The notes under the pieces were generated by a model. It ran no database searches. It saw only the letters and a list, made by a program, of their open reading frames with translations, and was not told the DNA's origin. Shown one piece after another: positions 1 through 10,169 of a stretch of DNA of 64,000 nt. Position 1 is the stretch's first letter, and every line of letters starts with the position of its first letter. Source of the DNA: Lacisediminihabitans sp046156175 (GTDB lineage Bacteria; Actinomycetota; Actinomycetes; Actinomycetales; Microbacteriaceae); NCBI RefSeq assembly GCF_046156175.1, contig NZ_JAYLVL010000002.1, positions 868,001-932,000 of the forward strand. The letters run 5' to 3'. The translations under genes were made by a program, and so were the position numbers.

Positions 1-7
1 CGACTCG

Positions 8-2113
8 ATGCGCCTCGCCGACGACCTCGCGTTCGAGGCCAGTCGCGACGGTGGTGCCCGCACGGTTCGAGTGCTCACGTCCGCACTGAACAGCGAGGAC
101 CAGCTCGCCGCCATCGCCGCGACCCACGCCCTCGCGCAGATCTTCGACGAGCAGGCGGACATCGCCCTGTCGCGGCTGCTGTCGAGCAGCCGTGGATTCA
201 TGCGCGAGCACGCCGCTTGGGCTCTGAGCCTGCGACTTCCGCGCTTCGACACCGTCGGTCGGCTCATCGGACTGGTGTCCGCCGGTGGATTCGGCGGGAT
301 GCTCGCCCAGCGCACCCTCGAACAGTGGGGATCCCCGGTCGCGGAGCATGTGGCCATCGGGCTCGAGTCCGCGTTGCTCGGAGTTGAGGAGCCCGGCGCG
401 CGATACCGGCTGGTGGAGACTCTCGGCCTGGTGCGCAAGTCCGTCGCGACCCCGGCACTTCTGCGCATCGCCACCGACATCTTCGAAGAGGAATCGGTGC
501 GCGTCGCGGCGGTCTCCGCCCTCGGCCAGCGAAACGGGGATCGCGAGATCCTCGCGGTGCTCGACGAGCTGGCGCGGTCGGAGGGGTATCTCGCCGATGT
601 CGCGCGCCTCTCCCTCGTCGACCTCTCCGCGGAGTCAGCCCCTGTCGACACCGAACGTCGTGGCCTCACGATCGCCCAGCTCTTCCTGCACGCCGACCTC
701 GACGCCGGTCTGACCCAGGCCGGCAGCGGGGACAACGGCGGCATCGCCACCCTGCTCGTGCGCCTCGGGGATGCCCTGGTCGCCAACGAGGACGAGTCCC
801 CCCGGGTCGAGCGTGTCATCACCCTGTCACGCGGATCGGTCGACGAAGCGCTGAAGAGCGTCGTCGACATGGGTGCCGGTGCGTGGGGTCACGATTACGG
901 ACGGGTGCCCCTGCTGAGCGAACCGGTGCAGTCCGCCAGCGCCTGGCCGCTGCGTGTGGCCGCGCGCCGGGGCATCCGGCGCATGTTGCGTGCCGCGGGC
1001 GGAGTCGACCTGCTGCATCTGCGGATGGCAGACGTCGGCAGCCTCGCCGCCGCCGATGTCGCCCGCGAGCTCGACATCCCCGTCGTCTTCACTGTCGCGC
1101 CCGACCCGCACGCGGTCATCCACTCCCTCGACCTCTCCGGTCGTCTCACCCGGCAGAATTTCGGGGAAGTGGACGAGGTCGAACACTTCTGGTTCCGTAC
1201 GCACCTGGTGCAGCAGCTCGCCGCGAACGCCGCCCACACCGTGCTGTTTCCGCGTCCCTCGCTCGAGCTCGACATGCGCGAGCTCGTGGGGATCGACATC
1301 ACGGCGCATCCGGAACGCCACACTATCGTGCCGGAGGGCATCGACCTCGAGGTCGTGGACCGGGCCGTGGTCGAGAGTGCTGGCCATGCGGCCGGCCAGC
1401 CCGCGAGCCCTGCCCTTCAGGAGCTGCGCGAGCTGCTCGCCGACCTGCCCGAGCATCGGCGCGACCTCCCGCTTCTCGTCAGTGTCGGTCGCTTCCACCG
1501 GGTGAAGGGCATGGCCACGATCGTGGATGCCTGGGCCGACGGTCCGCTCGCCGATCGGGCGAACCTGCTGCTGATCGGCGGAAACCTGGTGGATCCGTCT
1601 GCCGACGAACGTGAACAGCTCGAGCTGATGGACGCCATCGTCGCGCCGGAGGACCGGTCGGCCGCGGGACTGGTGCTTTCGGGCCATCGCCGCAACGACA
1701 CCGTCGCCCGGTGGGTCGCCGCCGCCCGTTTCGGGCTGCCCGGACTCGCCGCCCCGCGGGGGATCTACGTCTGCGGAAGCCTCAAGGAGGAGTTCGGCAT
1801 CGCGCTCCTCGAGGCGATGGGTTCCGGACTCCTCGTCGTGGCCCCGGACGGCGGCGGCCCGGCCACCTACGTCGAGCGCGGTGTCACCGGCTTTTTGACC
1901 CCGACCTGGGATGTCGCGCTGCTTCGCTCGGCGATGGTCGAGGCCCTCGATGCCTCCATCGCCGAAGAGACCGTCGACCGCGCCGCGGCCTCCCGGGACA
2001 CGGTGGAGCGGAGCTTCACGATCCAGGCGATGGCGCGTGCGCTGTCGAATGTGTACCAGGGAGTGCACGACGAGGAGAGTGAATCGCGGGGCTGGTCGTT
2101 CGCGGCACTGTGA
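8..2113 (+). CDS. HEAT-repeat / retaining glycosyltransferase (GT4-like) fusion
   Basis: Predicted cytoplasmic glycosyltransferase that moves a sugar from a nucleotide-sugar donor; donor and acceptor cannot be read from sequence. Roughly residues 1-210 are helical HEAT-type repeats. A GT-B fold follows: an N-terminal donor-type loop GDNGGIATLL near residue 245, VSVGRFHRVKG near 495, and the retaining-GT E-x7-E signature in KEEFGIALLEAMGSG near 600. The reading frame stays open to the window edge, so the true start may lie upstream. It heads a run of three glycosyltransferase genes. A scaffold-like N-terminus on a GT4 enzyme is unusual; GT assignment is firm, the repeat class is inferred from alternating Ala/Leu helix patterns. 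Confidence 0.82.
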   Translation: MRLADDLAFEASRDGGARTVRVLTSALNSEDQLAAIAATHALAQIFDEQADIALSRLLSSSRGFMREHAAWALSLRLPRFDTVGRLIGLVSAGGFGGMLAQRTLEQWGSPVAEHVAIGLESALLGVEEPGARYRLVETLGLVRKSVATPALLRIATDIFEEESVRVAAVSALGQRNGDREILAVLDELARSEGYLADVARLSLVDLSAESAPVDTERRGLTIAQLFLHADLDAGLTQAGSGDNGGIATLLVRLGDALVANEDESPRVERVITLSRGSVDEALKSVVDMGAGAWGHDYGRVPLLSEPVQSASAWPLRVAARRGIRRMLRAAGGVDLLHLRMADVGSLAAADVARELDIPVVFTVAPDPHAVIHSLDLSGRLTRQNFGEVDEVEHFWFRTHLVQQLAANAAHTVLFPRPSLELDMRELVGIDITAHPERHTIVPEGIDLEVVDRAVVESAGHAAGQPASPALQELRELLADLPEHRRDLPLLVSVGRFHRVKGMATIVDAWADGPLADRANLLLIGGNLVDPSADEREQLELMDAIVAPEDRSAAGLVLSGHRRNDTVARWVAAARFGLPGLAAPRGIYVCGSLKEEFGIALLEAMGSGLLVVAPDGGGPATYVERGVTGFLTPTWDVALLRSAMVEALDASIAEETVDRAAASRDTVERSFTIQAMARALSNVYQGVHDEESESRGWSFAAL

Positions 2114-2160
2114 ACGGGATGACGCTGTGAAGGGAACGACGCTGTGAGGGGAACGACGCT

Positions 2161-2164
<4 letters not shown>
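2114..2164 (+). repeat. Three tandem 17-bp units carrying Shine-Dalgarno and GTG start
   Basis: Three adjacent 17-nt units (2114-2130, 2131-2147, 2148-2164) share the ending gacgctgtga. Units two and three are gggaacgacgctgtga preceded by one differing base. Each copy brings a purine-rich ribosome site and a GTG or ATG start codon; the first two starts open only 3-6 codon frames that stop at once, and the last is the start of the next glycosyltransferase. Looks like slippage duplication of a translation start. Confidence 0.8.
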
Positions 2165-3465
<1,301 letters not shown>

Positions 3466-4254
3466 CGCATCGCGGCCCGACTGGACCGGGCCTCGCGGTA
3501 CTGCTCCATGAGGGCGGCGTTCGCGTCGTACTGGTCGCCCTCACGCGCCTGTGCCGCATGGTGAAGCGCGTAGACGACTCCCTCATGGCGGCGAGGCGCC
3601 TCGTCGAGAAGGGTCTCGTGCGCCACATACCAGGCCGCATCTTCGAAGCCCCACCCGCGGAATCTCTCGTCCTGGCCGCCGTGGCTCCACCAGCTCTGCG
3701 GTGTCGTGATGTAGACCCCGGAGCACGCGCCGTTCACGAGCTCGAATTCACACTGGTCCAGCGGGATGCCCTCGGTGAACTGTGCGGTACCGGCTGTCCC
3801 GAGCCAGTGGTAGCGGGTGTAGGGAAGGTGTACGAGGCCGGAGGTGGATGCCGCGGCGATCGCCTCGAGCAGGGGTTCGAGCTGGGGAATCGTATCGGCG
3901 TCGTTGATCACGACGACCTCGCCAGCATCCTCGATCGAGTTCATTCCGAGGTTGCGGCACCTCGCCAGATTGAAGATCTCGTCGTCGGAATCGATAGTGC
4001 GGATGTCGACGTCACCGAGGTTGCGCACGTACCAGTCCACGACCGCGTCGATGGCCGCAAGCCGCGAGGGCTGGGGACGCCAGGGGATCAGAACAGTGAG
4101 CACAATCAAGCATAAGTGTGCCGCGATGCGCGTGTGTACAGTCCGCCCCTTAGTCCCCTGAGGGCTGGCAATCAAGGGTGCTTCGAGAACCCATCCCCAC
4201 CCTTCTTTTCCCTCATCATGGAACTCATACGCGAATGAGGAGAAGGGGTGCCGG

Positions 4255-4728
4255 ATGTCGGTCAACGTGCGCGAGATGGCTTGCAGCCCAGAGGACGTCT
4301 TCGCGGTGCTCGCCGACGGATGGGTGTTCACGACCTGGGTGGTGGGTGCCGCCCGCATGCGGGACGTCGACGAGAACTGGCCCGCCGTCGGTTCTGCCCT
4401 CCAGCATTCCTTCGGAGTCTGGCCGGCGCTCATCAATGACGAGACAACGGTGCTGGAATGCGACTCGCCCCGCCACCTGGTGATGCAGCCGAAGGGATGG
4501 CCGCTGGGGGAGGCGCGGGTGGTGATCGATGTGAAGCCCCGCGGGCGCGGATGCGTCGTGCGCATCGAGGAGTACGCCGTCGCGGGCCCGGCCTCGTGGG
4601 TGCCGCGCCCCCTGCTCGACGTGGCGCTGCATCGGCGGAACGCCGAGACACTGCAGCGTCTGGCTTTCATCGCCGAGGGTAGGTCCGACAACGGGGCCCC
4701 GATGGGGGAGAGGGCGAAGGAGCACTGA
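4255..4728 (+). CDS. SRPBCC family protein (polyketide cyclase/START-like)
   Basis: A 157-residue single-domain protein of the SRPBCC (Bet v1-like) helix-grip fold, which binds hydrophobic ligands; the ligand is unknown. Seen: CSPEDVFAVLADGWVFTTWV near the start, a strand-rich middle, and a long C-terminal helix around LLDVALHRRNAETLQRLAF. ATG 4255 is preceded by an aggagaaggg ribosome site. It is monocistronic, followed by a strong bidirectional hairpin shared with the secreted-protein gene on the other strand. Confidence 0.72.
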   Translation: MSVNVREMACSPEDVFAVLADGWVFTTWVVGAARMRDVDENWPAVGSALQHSFGVWPALINDETTVLECDSPRHLVMQPKGWPLGEARVVIDVKPRGRGCVVRIEEYAVAGPASWVPRPLLDVALHRRNAETLQRLAFIAEGRSDNGAPMGERAKEH

Positions 4729-4781
4729 CGCGGCAGCCGTTATCGGCGGCATCGAGGCCCCGCCGGCCGCTTCCGAGCACA

Positions 4782-4817
4782 CGAAAGCCCCCGGCGCCGG
4801 AGCGTCGGGGGCTTTCG
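4782..4817. terminator. Bidirectional intrinsic terminator
   Basis: Perfect 12-bp inverted repeat CGAAAGCCCCCG / CGGGGGCTTTCG (4782-4793 and 4806-4817) with a 12-nt loop. It lies between the convergent SRPBCC gene and the secreted-protein gene; the A/T-rich outer stem ends serve both directions. Confidence 0.75.
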
Positions 4818-4840
4818 CGATGCGGGCTGGCGCCTGAGTT

Positions 4841-5353
4841 CTAGCGGCCCAGGATCGAGCCGAGGTCGACGCTCTGGGTGACCCCATCGATGATTCCGGT
4901 GGTGTCGACGAGGTCGCTCAGGGAGTTGCTGGCCGAGGTGCCGTTGCCGCTGCCGTTGGCGACAGGGGTGTCATTGCCGGAGGCAACCGGAGCGGTGACC
5001 GGAGCGCTGATCGGAGCGGAGACGGTGTTGCCCGAGGCGACCGGCGCGGCGACATCGTTGCCAGAGGCCACGGCGTTGCCGCTGAGCACATCGCCGACCT
5101 GGGGTGCGACGACGACGGGGGACTCGTTCGATACGTTGCCGGCAGTCGCGCCGTTGACGATGTTGTCCAGCGCATCGTTGAGGCTGCTGAGGCTGGTCGC
5201 GCTCCAGAGGCTCGTCGTCGAGTTCGACGACTCGGTGGAGGTCGAGTCGTGCGAGGTGCTCGCCATGGCGGGGCCAGCGGCTCCGATGGCGAGAGCCGCA
5301 GCGGCAGCGATACCGGCGGTGGCGAACATGGTCTTCTTCGTGAATGCGTTCAT
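4841..5353 (-). CDS. Small secreted Ala/Ser/Gly-rich protein with chaplin-like repeats
   Basis: 170-residue exported protein. The N-terminus MNAFTKKTMFATAGIAAAAA is a classic Sec signal, cleaved probably after AMA or ASTS near residue 32. The mature part is low-complexity, rich in Ser, Asn, Ala and Val, with imperfect repeats of VLSGN, VASGND and VASGNT around residues 85-140. These resemble the VLSGN segments of actinomycete chaplins, but no Cys is present and the resemblance is only an inference. ATG 5353 has an aggag site at a good distance. Likely a cell-surface or aerial/hydrophobic coat component; function unknown. Confidence 0.65.
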   Translation of the reverse strand: MNAFTKKTMFATAGIAAAAALAIGAAGPAMASTSHDSTSTESSNSTTSLWSATSLSSLNDALDNIVNGATAGNVSNESPVVVAPQVGDVLSGNAVASGNDVAAPVASGNTVSAPISAPVTAPVASGNDTPVANGSGNGTSASNSLSDLVDTTGIIDGVTQSVDLGSILGR

Positions 5354-5612
5354 GGTGATGAACTCCTCTATCGAATCGGTGGACCGGATATTTCCCGGCC
5401 GCAGTGGTGATCCGGCACCACCCCCGAAACGGATTGTCGATGACCTCTCGACACCCGTTTTTAAGGGGCGTCTCGAGTTCTGTCTGGGACTTGCTGGGAG
5501 CCCGCTGGCCCATATCGGCGGCGACCACGCCGCCAGAGCGGCGCAAAGCTCCGCAAACGCTGAGAGCGTCGTCGCGTGGCTCGTGATACAGGCGCCGATA
5601 GTCTGAAGTCCT

Positions 5613-6539
5613 ATGACAACCGCATCCGCCAGCCCTGCGTTCACCGTCTCCACCGAAGTCGCCGAGGCCCTGGAGAATGGGCGCCCCGTTGTGGCTCTAG
5701 AGTCGACGATCATCTCCCACGGGCTTCCCCGTCCGCGTAATCACGAAGCAGCCCAGGAGTTCGAGCAGATCCTGCGGGATGCCGGGGTGACGCCGGCGAC
5801 CATCGCGGTGCTCGACGGGGTGCCGCAGATCGGGCTGGATGCCGAGGGCGTGCGCCGCATCGCCGAAGAGGATCTCACCAAAGCGAGCGTGCGGGACCTT
5901 CCCGTGCTCGCCGCGGCGGGGGCATCCGGGGCGACCACCGTCGCTGCCACCGCGCACCTCGCCGCTCTGGCCGGAGTGCGGGTCTTCGCCACCGGTGGTC
6001 TCGGCGGGGTGCACCGCGGAGCCAGCGCCACCTTCGACGAATCGGCCGACCTCTCCACACTCGCCGTCACCCCGGTCACGGTGGTGAGTGCCGGCGTGAA
6101 GTCGGTGCTCGACATCGCCGCGACCCTCGAGCGGCTCGAGACCCTCAGCGTGCCGGTGGTGGGCTACCGCACCACCATCTTCCCGAGCTTCTGGCTCACC
6201 GAGTCTGCGTACACGATCGACTGGTCGGTCGATTCCGCCGCCCAGGTCGCCGCGATCATGCGCAGCCAGGATGCCCTCGGCCACGGCCAGGGGATCGTGG
6301 TCGCCAACCCGATCCCGCGCGAGCAGCAGTGGGATCCCACTGAGCACGACCGGGTGCTGATCGAGGCGCTCGCCGCCGCCGATGAAGCCGGAATGCACGG
6401 CAAGGCCGTTACCCCGTTCCTGCTCGGGTACATCGTCAACGCCTCGGAGGGCCGCAGCCTCGAGGTCAACCTCGATCTCGCCCGCAACAACGTGCGATTG
6501 GCCGCGCAGATCGCGATCGAATGGTCGGCGCTTGTCTGA
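5613..6539 (+). CDS. psuG: Pseudouridine-5'-phosphate glycosidase
   Basis: PsuG reversibly cleaves pseudouridine 5'-phosphate to uracil and ribose 5-phosphate, the second step of pseudouridine breakdown. The 308-residue length is normal. Family blocks seen: VVALESTIISHGLPRP near the start, FATGGLGGVHRGA around residue 130, a conserved VVSAGVKSVLDI near 155, and GKAVTPFLLGYI near the C-terminus (lysine of the active site is expected in the SGVKS region). Followed directly by the partner kinase with overlapping codons. No dedicated pseudouridine transporter is adjacent. Confidence 0.93.
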   Translation: MTTASASPAFTVSTEVAEALENGRPVVALESTIISHGLPRPRNHEAAQEFEQILRDAGVTPATIAVLDGVPQIGLDAEGVRRIAEEDLTKASVRDLPVLAAAGASGATTVAATAHLAALAGVRVFATGGLGGVHRGASATFDESADLSTLAVTPVTVVSAGVKSVLDIAATLERLETLSVPVVGYRTTIFPSFWLTESAYTIDWSVDSAAQVAAIMRSQDALGHGQGIVVANPIPREQQWDPTEHDRVLIEALAAADEAGMHGKAVTPFLLGYIVNASEGRSLEVNLDLARNNVRLAAQIAIEWSALV

Positions 6540-7434
6540 TCTCCTCGCCAACTCTCGCCGAATCGTCGTTTTCGGCGATGTGGTGGACGACGTGGTGGTG
6601 GTGCCGGATGGCGCCATTCGCGACGACACGGACACGCCGGCATCCATCCGCAACCGGGCGGGCGGATCCGCAGCGAACGCGGCAGCGTGGATGGGCTCGC
6701 TCGGGGCATCCGTCGACTTCATCGGCCTGGTCGGAGCGGATGATGTCGCGCGGCACAGCGCGCTCCTCGCCGACAGCGGCGTCACCCCGCACCTCTCGGG
6801 GCACGACGAGCTGCCGACGGGCGCCATCATCGTGATCGTCGCGGGGGAGCGGCGCACCATGCTCACCGAGAAGGGTGCCAACGCGGAGCTGTCCCCGGAC
6901 TCCGTGCCCAATCGCTTGCTCGCCGGCGCCGCTGTGCTGCACTTCACCGGCTACAGCGTGTTCTCCCAGTCCGACCAGGCCGCGCTCCGCGGCCTGCTGC
7001 AGCGCGCGAGCGCTCTGGGAGTGAGGGTCTCGGTCGACCCGGCCTCCGCGGGGTTCATCACCGACTTCGGGGTGGAACGGTTCCTCGACACCATCGATGG
7101 CGCCCACCTGTTCTTCCCCAACCTCGAAGAGGGCAGGGTGCTCACGGGCCTCGACGATCCGATCGAGATCGCCGAGCGGCTCGGCGAGCGCTTCGAGATC
7201 GTCGCCCTCACCCTCGACACGGCCGGCGTCGTGGTGGCCGAACGCGGCATGCCGACGACGATGGTCGCTGCCATCCCGGTGACCGTCGTCGATCCGATCG
7301 GGGCGGGGGATGCGTTCGCGGCCGGATTCCTCGCGGCCTGGGTGTCCGGAGCCGGGGCGATGGCCGCGGCGGCGGCCGGCGCGCGCGCCGGGGCCATCGC
7401 CGTGGCGACGATCGGCGGGCGTCCGAGGAGCTAG
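6532..7434 (+). CDS. psuK: Pseudouridine kinase, PfkB family
   Basis: PfkB-family sugar kinase, assigned to pseudouridine because it overlaps psuG. About 300 residues from TTG 6532, which overlaps the psuG stop by 8 nt; no other start gives a complete N-terminal strand (RRIVVFGDVVDD). Family signature one is NRAGGSAANAAAWMGSLGA near residue 40; signature two DPIGAGDAFAAGFLAAW near 260 carries the catalytic Asp. No Shine-Dalgarno precedes the TTG, so translation is presumably coupled to psuG. The stop codon shares a CTAG tetranucleotide with the convergent photolyase gene. Confidence 0.88.
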   Translation: MSDLLANSRRIVVFGDVVDDVVVVPDGAIRDDTDTPASIRNRAGGSAANAAAWMGSLGASVDFIGLVGADDVARHSALLADSGVTPHLSGHDELPTGAIIVIVAGERRTMLTEKGANAELSPDSVPNRLLAGAAVLHFTGYSVFSQSDQAALRGLLQRASALGVRVSVDPASAGFITDFGVERFLDTIDGAHLFFPNLEEGRVLTGLDDPIEIAERLGERFEIVALTLDTAGVVVAERGMPTTMVAAIPVTVVDPIGAGDAFAAGFLAAWVSGAGAMAAAAAGARAGAIAVATIGGRPRS

Positions 7435-8828
7435 CCCGACTCTCCTGCCCGTTTCACCTGCTCGTACGCCGCGAGCGCGAGGTCCCGCGACTTCTTCAGG
7501 TCGACGATCGGCTGCGGGTAGTCGTCGGTTCCGAGCTCCGGAAGGTACCGGCGCTGATAGGCCCCGTCGCGATCGAATTTCTCCGCCTGCAACAGGGGAT
7601 TGAAGATGCGGAAGTAGGGTGCGGCATCCGCCCCCGATCCGGCGACCCATTGCCAGTTGCCCGGATTGCTGGCTTCGTCGGCGTCGACCAGGGTGTCCCA
7701 GAACCACTGTTCGCCGATGCGCCAGTCCACGAGCAGGTTCTTGATGAGGAAGGATGCCACGACCATGCGCACCCGGTTGTGCATGTAGCCGGTCTGCCAG
7801 AGTTCGCGCATCCCGGCGTCGACGAAGGGGATGCCCGTGCGGCCCTGCTGCCAGGCCTCGAGGTCACGCGGGTCGGGAGCCTGCCACGGGAAGGCGTCGA
7901 AGTCGGCACGGAAGTTCTTCTCGTGCAGGTCCGGCGCATGGAAGAGGATGTTCCAGTTGAACTCGCGCCAGCCGATCTCGCTGAGGAATTTGGGTGCGTT
8001 GCGACGGGCCGCGGCGTCGAGCTCGCCCCGCTGGGTGCGCTGCCAGACCTGGAACGGACTGATCTCGCCGAACCGCAGGTAGGGCGAGAGGCGGGAGGTC
8101 GCCTCGCCCCCCGGGGCATCCCGAGCGGTGTCGTAGTGGGCGAGGTCGTGGGCGGCGAAGCGCTCGAGCTGTGCGAGGGCGCCGCGTTCGCCGGGAGTCC
8201 AGGCCTCCCGGATGCCGCCCGCCCAGTCCGGCCGGGTGGGCAGCAGTGCCCAGTCGCCAACGGAATCACTGTCGACGCCTTCCACCCCGTCGAGGGACGT
8301 GGGCTCGGGCAACGGCTCTCGCGGAGGAGCGGCGGCGAGGCAGGACTTCCAGAACGGGGTGAACACGCGAAACGGGGTACCTGATCCGGTGGTCACCGTC
8401 CACGGTTCGTGCAACAGGTTCGCCTGGAAGCTCTGCACGGTGAGACCGAGATCGCGAAGGCTCGACTTCAGTGCGGCATCTACCTCCCGCTGCGGGCCAC
8501 CGTAGCGGCGGTTCCAGAAGACCGCTCCCGCAGCGATGTCCGACACCAGACGGGGCAGCTCGACGGCGGCAGCGCCCCGTCGCAGCACGAAGGTCGCTCC
8601 GATCTCGCTCACGGAGGCCGCGAGAGCCTCGAGGCTGTGATGCAGCCACCATCGGCTCGCCGAACCGAGGGGACGGATGCCGCGGCTCTGCTCATCCAGC
8701 AGGTAGAGCACCACGACCGGCGCCCCCCGCTCGGCCGCTGCCGTGAGGGCGGGATTGTCGGCGACCCGGAGGTCATCGCGCAGCCAGACGATCGTCGGTG
8801 AAGTGGCGGGATCTCGCGGCGGTGTCAT
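7431..8828 (-). CDS. phr: Deoxyribodipyrimidine photolyase (cryptochrome/photolyase family)
   Basis: Light-driven repair of cyclobutane pyrimidine dimers using FADH. The 465 residues begin with the antenna-binding Rossmann domain (TIVWLRDDLRVADNPAL) and end in the FAD-binding helical domain with SEIGWREFNWNI, the DAGMRELWQTGYMHNR block, and the NPGNWQWVAGSGADAAPYF region. ATG 8828 follows a ggaggg site; an earlier in-frame ATG at 8897 overlaps the divergent gene and is unlikely. Ends inside the stop of psuK. Confidence 0.93.
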   Translation of the reverse strand: MTPPRDPATSPTIVWLRDDLRVADNPALTAAAERGAPVVVLYLLDEQSRGIRPLGSASRWWLHHSLEALAASVSEIGATFVLRRGAAAVELPRLVSDIAAGAVFWNRRYGGPQREVDAALKSSLRDLGLTVQSFQANLLHEPWTVTTGSGTPFRVFTPFWKSCLAAAPPREPLPEPTSLDGVEGVDSDSVGDWALLPTRPDWAGGIREAWTPGERGALAQLERFAAHDLAHYDTARDAPGGEATSRLSPYLRFGEISPFQVWQRTQRGELDAAARRNAPKFLSEIGWREFNWNILFHAPDLHEKNFRADFDAFPWQAPDPRDLEAWQQGRTGIPFVDAGMRELWQTGYMHNRVRMVVASFLIKNLLVDWRIGEQWFWDTLVDADEASNPGNWQWVAGSGADAAPYFRIFNPLLQAEKFDRDGAYQRRYLPELGTDDYPQPIVDLKKSRDLALAAYEQVKRAGESG

Positions 8829-8895
8829 GCCCTCCACAGTACGAGATACCGGGCCGGCGGCCGGTATTCCACTACGGTGTGCAGGAGGGGGTGTC

Positions 8896-9819
8896 ATGAC
8901 GACGATGCCGACACCGGGCGAACCCGACGCGTCGACGAGCGCGTCGGATCAGGCGCGCCTCCGCCGAGACAAGGTGCGCGTCGCGGTGCTCGTCTGGCAG
9001 CTCTGCGAGCAGCACAGCATCCGGGCCCTCGCCGCCGGCGGCACCATCTTCGCGCAGCTCGGCCTCGTCTCCCCCCGCGTTTCTCCGACCGCGACCGTGA
9101 TCGTGGAGCCGATTCACCAGCTCCACCTCATCCTCGCTCTCGAGGGGGTCGGCTGGTCACGAAGCTCCCCGGGTTACACCAGGGGCTTTCTTCCTCCGGT
9201 CTTCGTGCGACTGGTCCATCCCGCGGTGGTCTGCCCGATAGACGTGTACGACATCTTTCCGGGCTTCTATGTGCCACCGGCGGAGGCATTCGAGCAACTC
9301 TGGACGAGAAGAGTCGAGCTTCCCATGGGAGGCATCGGTGTGCCATCACTCGACCGGGTGAGCACGATGCTCGTTGCCGGTCACGACCAGCTCGGCACCC
9401 TCGCGCGCGATCGTCGTGCCGTATCGCACATCGACTACTTCGTCTCGATGTTCCGCAACAGCCTCACCCCGGAGGAGCAGGACGAGGTCGTCGCGCTCGT
9501 GGACGCGGTGCAGGGCCATGAGCCCCTTCGGCCCTTCCTCACCGCGATCGGCCGGGCGCACAGGGAGATCACCCTTCCCTCCGAGATCTACTGCCAGGTG
9601 CGGCTCGTCGTGGACCGGGTGAGCGACCCGATCATCTTCGCGGTCGCCCTGTTCGAGTCTCCGCCCGGCCACCGGGGAGGGCCCTTCTGGAGCATCACGA
9701 GACGGCATCCCGCGAGAGTCATCCGGGCGCTGCTCGCGGCTCCGCGGTCGATCGCCATCATCGTCGGGTCGAGGGCTCGACAGCGGCGTCAGCTGGAGGC
9801 CCGACCCGCGCACGAATAG
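8896..9819 (+). CDS. Nucleotidyltransferase-like protein (possible NTP_transf_5 family)
   Basis: 307-residue protein of uncertain function. The middle (LEGVGWSRSSPGY, VRLVHPAVVCPIDVYDIFPGF) resembles the uncharacterised nucleotidyltransferase family PF14907, where a similar ID-x-H/Y-x-FPG block follows an acidic metal-binding strand. Here the strand reads VIVEPIHQLHLILAL, lacking the expected Asp pair, so catalysis is doubtful. ATG 8896 has an unusually strong AGGAGGGGG site starting at 8883. It is divergent from the photolyase gene with a 67-bp gap. Family call is from memory of motifs only. Confidence 0.45.
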   Translation: MTTMPTPGEPDASTSASDQARLRRDKVRVAVLVWQLCEQHSIRALAAGGTIFAQLGLVSPRVSPTATVIVEPIHQLHLILALEGVGWSRSSPGYTRGFLPPVFVRLVHPAVVCPIDVYDIFPGFYVPPAEAFEQLWTRRVELPMGGIGVPSLDRVSTMLVAGHDQLGTLARDRRAVSHIDYFVSMFRNSLTPEEQDEVVALVDAVQGHEPLRPFLTAIGRAHREITLPSEIYCQVRLVVDRVSDPIIFAVALFESPPGHRGGPFWSITRRHPARVIRALLAAPRSIAIIVGSRARQRRQLEARPAHE

Positions 9820-9985
9820 GTCTCCACGCTCCGGCGGGACAATCTCCGGCGCAGCTGATGGTTCCGCTCGCGTCACGGCGGAGAGCCGTGAAGAGACTCT
9901 CTCCGTGCTTCTTGAAGCCGGGGAGGGGCCGCCGATGACGGGCTCGCTCGACATCTGCCAAGGGGTCCACACTTCCGCCCCAGGT

Positions 9986-10030
9986 TTGACTCCCCGACTG
10001 CCGTCTGTCTAATGTAAGTACATCGTGTAC
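9986..10030 (+). promoter_or_regulatory. Promoter and palindromic operator for the acid-sugar operon
   Basis: A -35-like TTGACT (9986-9991) and -10-like TAATGT (10010-10015) are 18 bp apart. Just downstream, at the expected transcription start, lies the perfect palindrome GTACA-TCG-TGTAC (10018-10030). Its place and the GntR/UTRA gene at the end of the operon suggest autoregulation by that protein; binding is inferred. Confidence 0.5.
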
Positions 10031-10066
10031 GTATAAATTGCAGGTCAAGACGTGAGGAGATTCGCC

Positions 10067-10165
10067 ATGGCAGCCGAATCGCAGTTCAGGCCGCACCTCC
10101 CCCTGGTCGCGGAAACGGATTCTCCTGATGCGTGTGCCTCCCGTCGCGACGCTGCCGCAGAATGA
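10067..10165 (+). CDS. 32-codon leader ORF upstream of the acid-sugar kinase
   Basis: ATG 10067 with a gtgaggaga ribosome site 7 nt upstream opens a 32-residue frame that ends in TGA at 10163-10165, only 4 nt before the GTG 10170 candidate start of the kinase. The site is better than that of the kinase itself. No similarity is recognised. It may be a leader peptide that couples translation, or the remnant of a lost first gene of the operon. Confidence 0.4.
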   Translation: MAAESQFRPHLPLVAETDSPDACASRRDAAAE

Positions 10166-10169
10166 GGCC

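Noticed and set aside
827..2068. Long minus-strand open frame opposite the HEAT-GT gene
   Set aside because: High-GC shadow frame; composition rich in Arg, Gly and His with no domain, while the plus strand has clear GT motifs.
4104..4691. Upstream extension of the GT-A gene frame
   Set aside because: Antisense to the SRPBCC gene and lacking protein-like pattern; the GT-A fold begins at about 4103.
5354..5612. Riboswitch upstream of the secreted protein or psuG
   Set aside because: No recognisable conserved aptamer core or transcription-stop arrangement could be drawn from the sequence.
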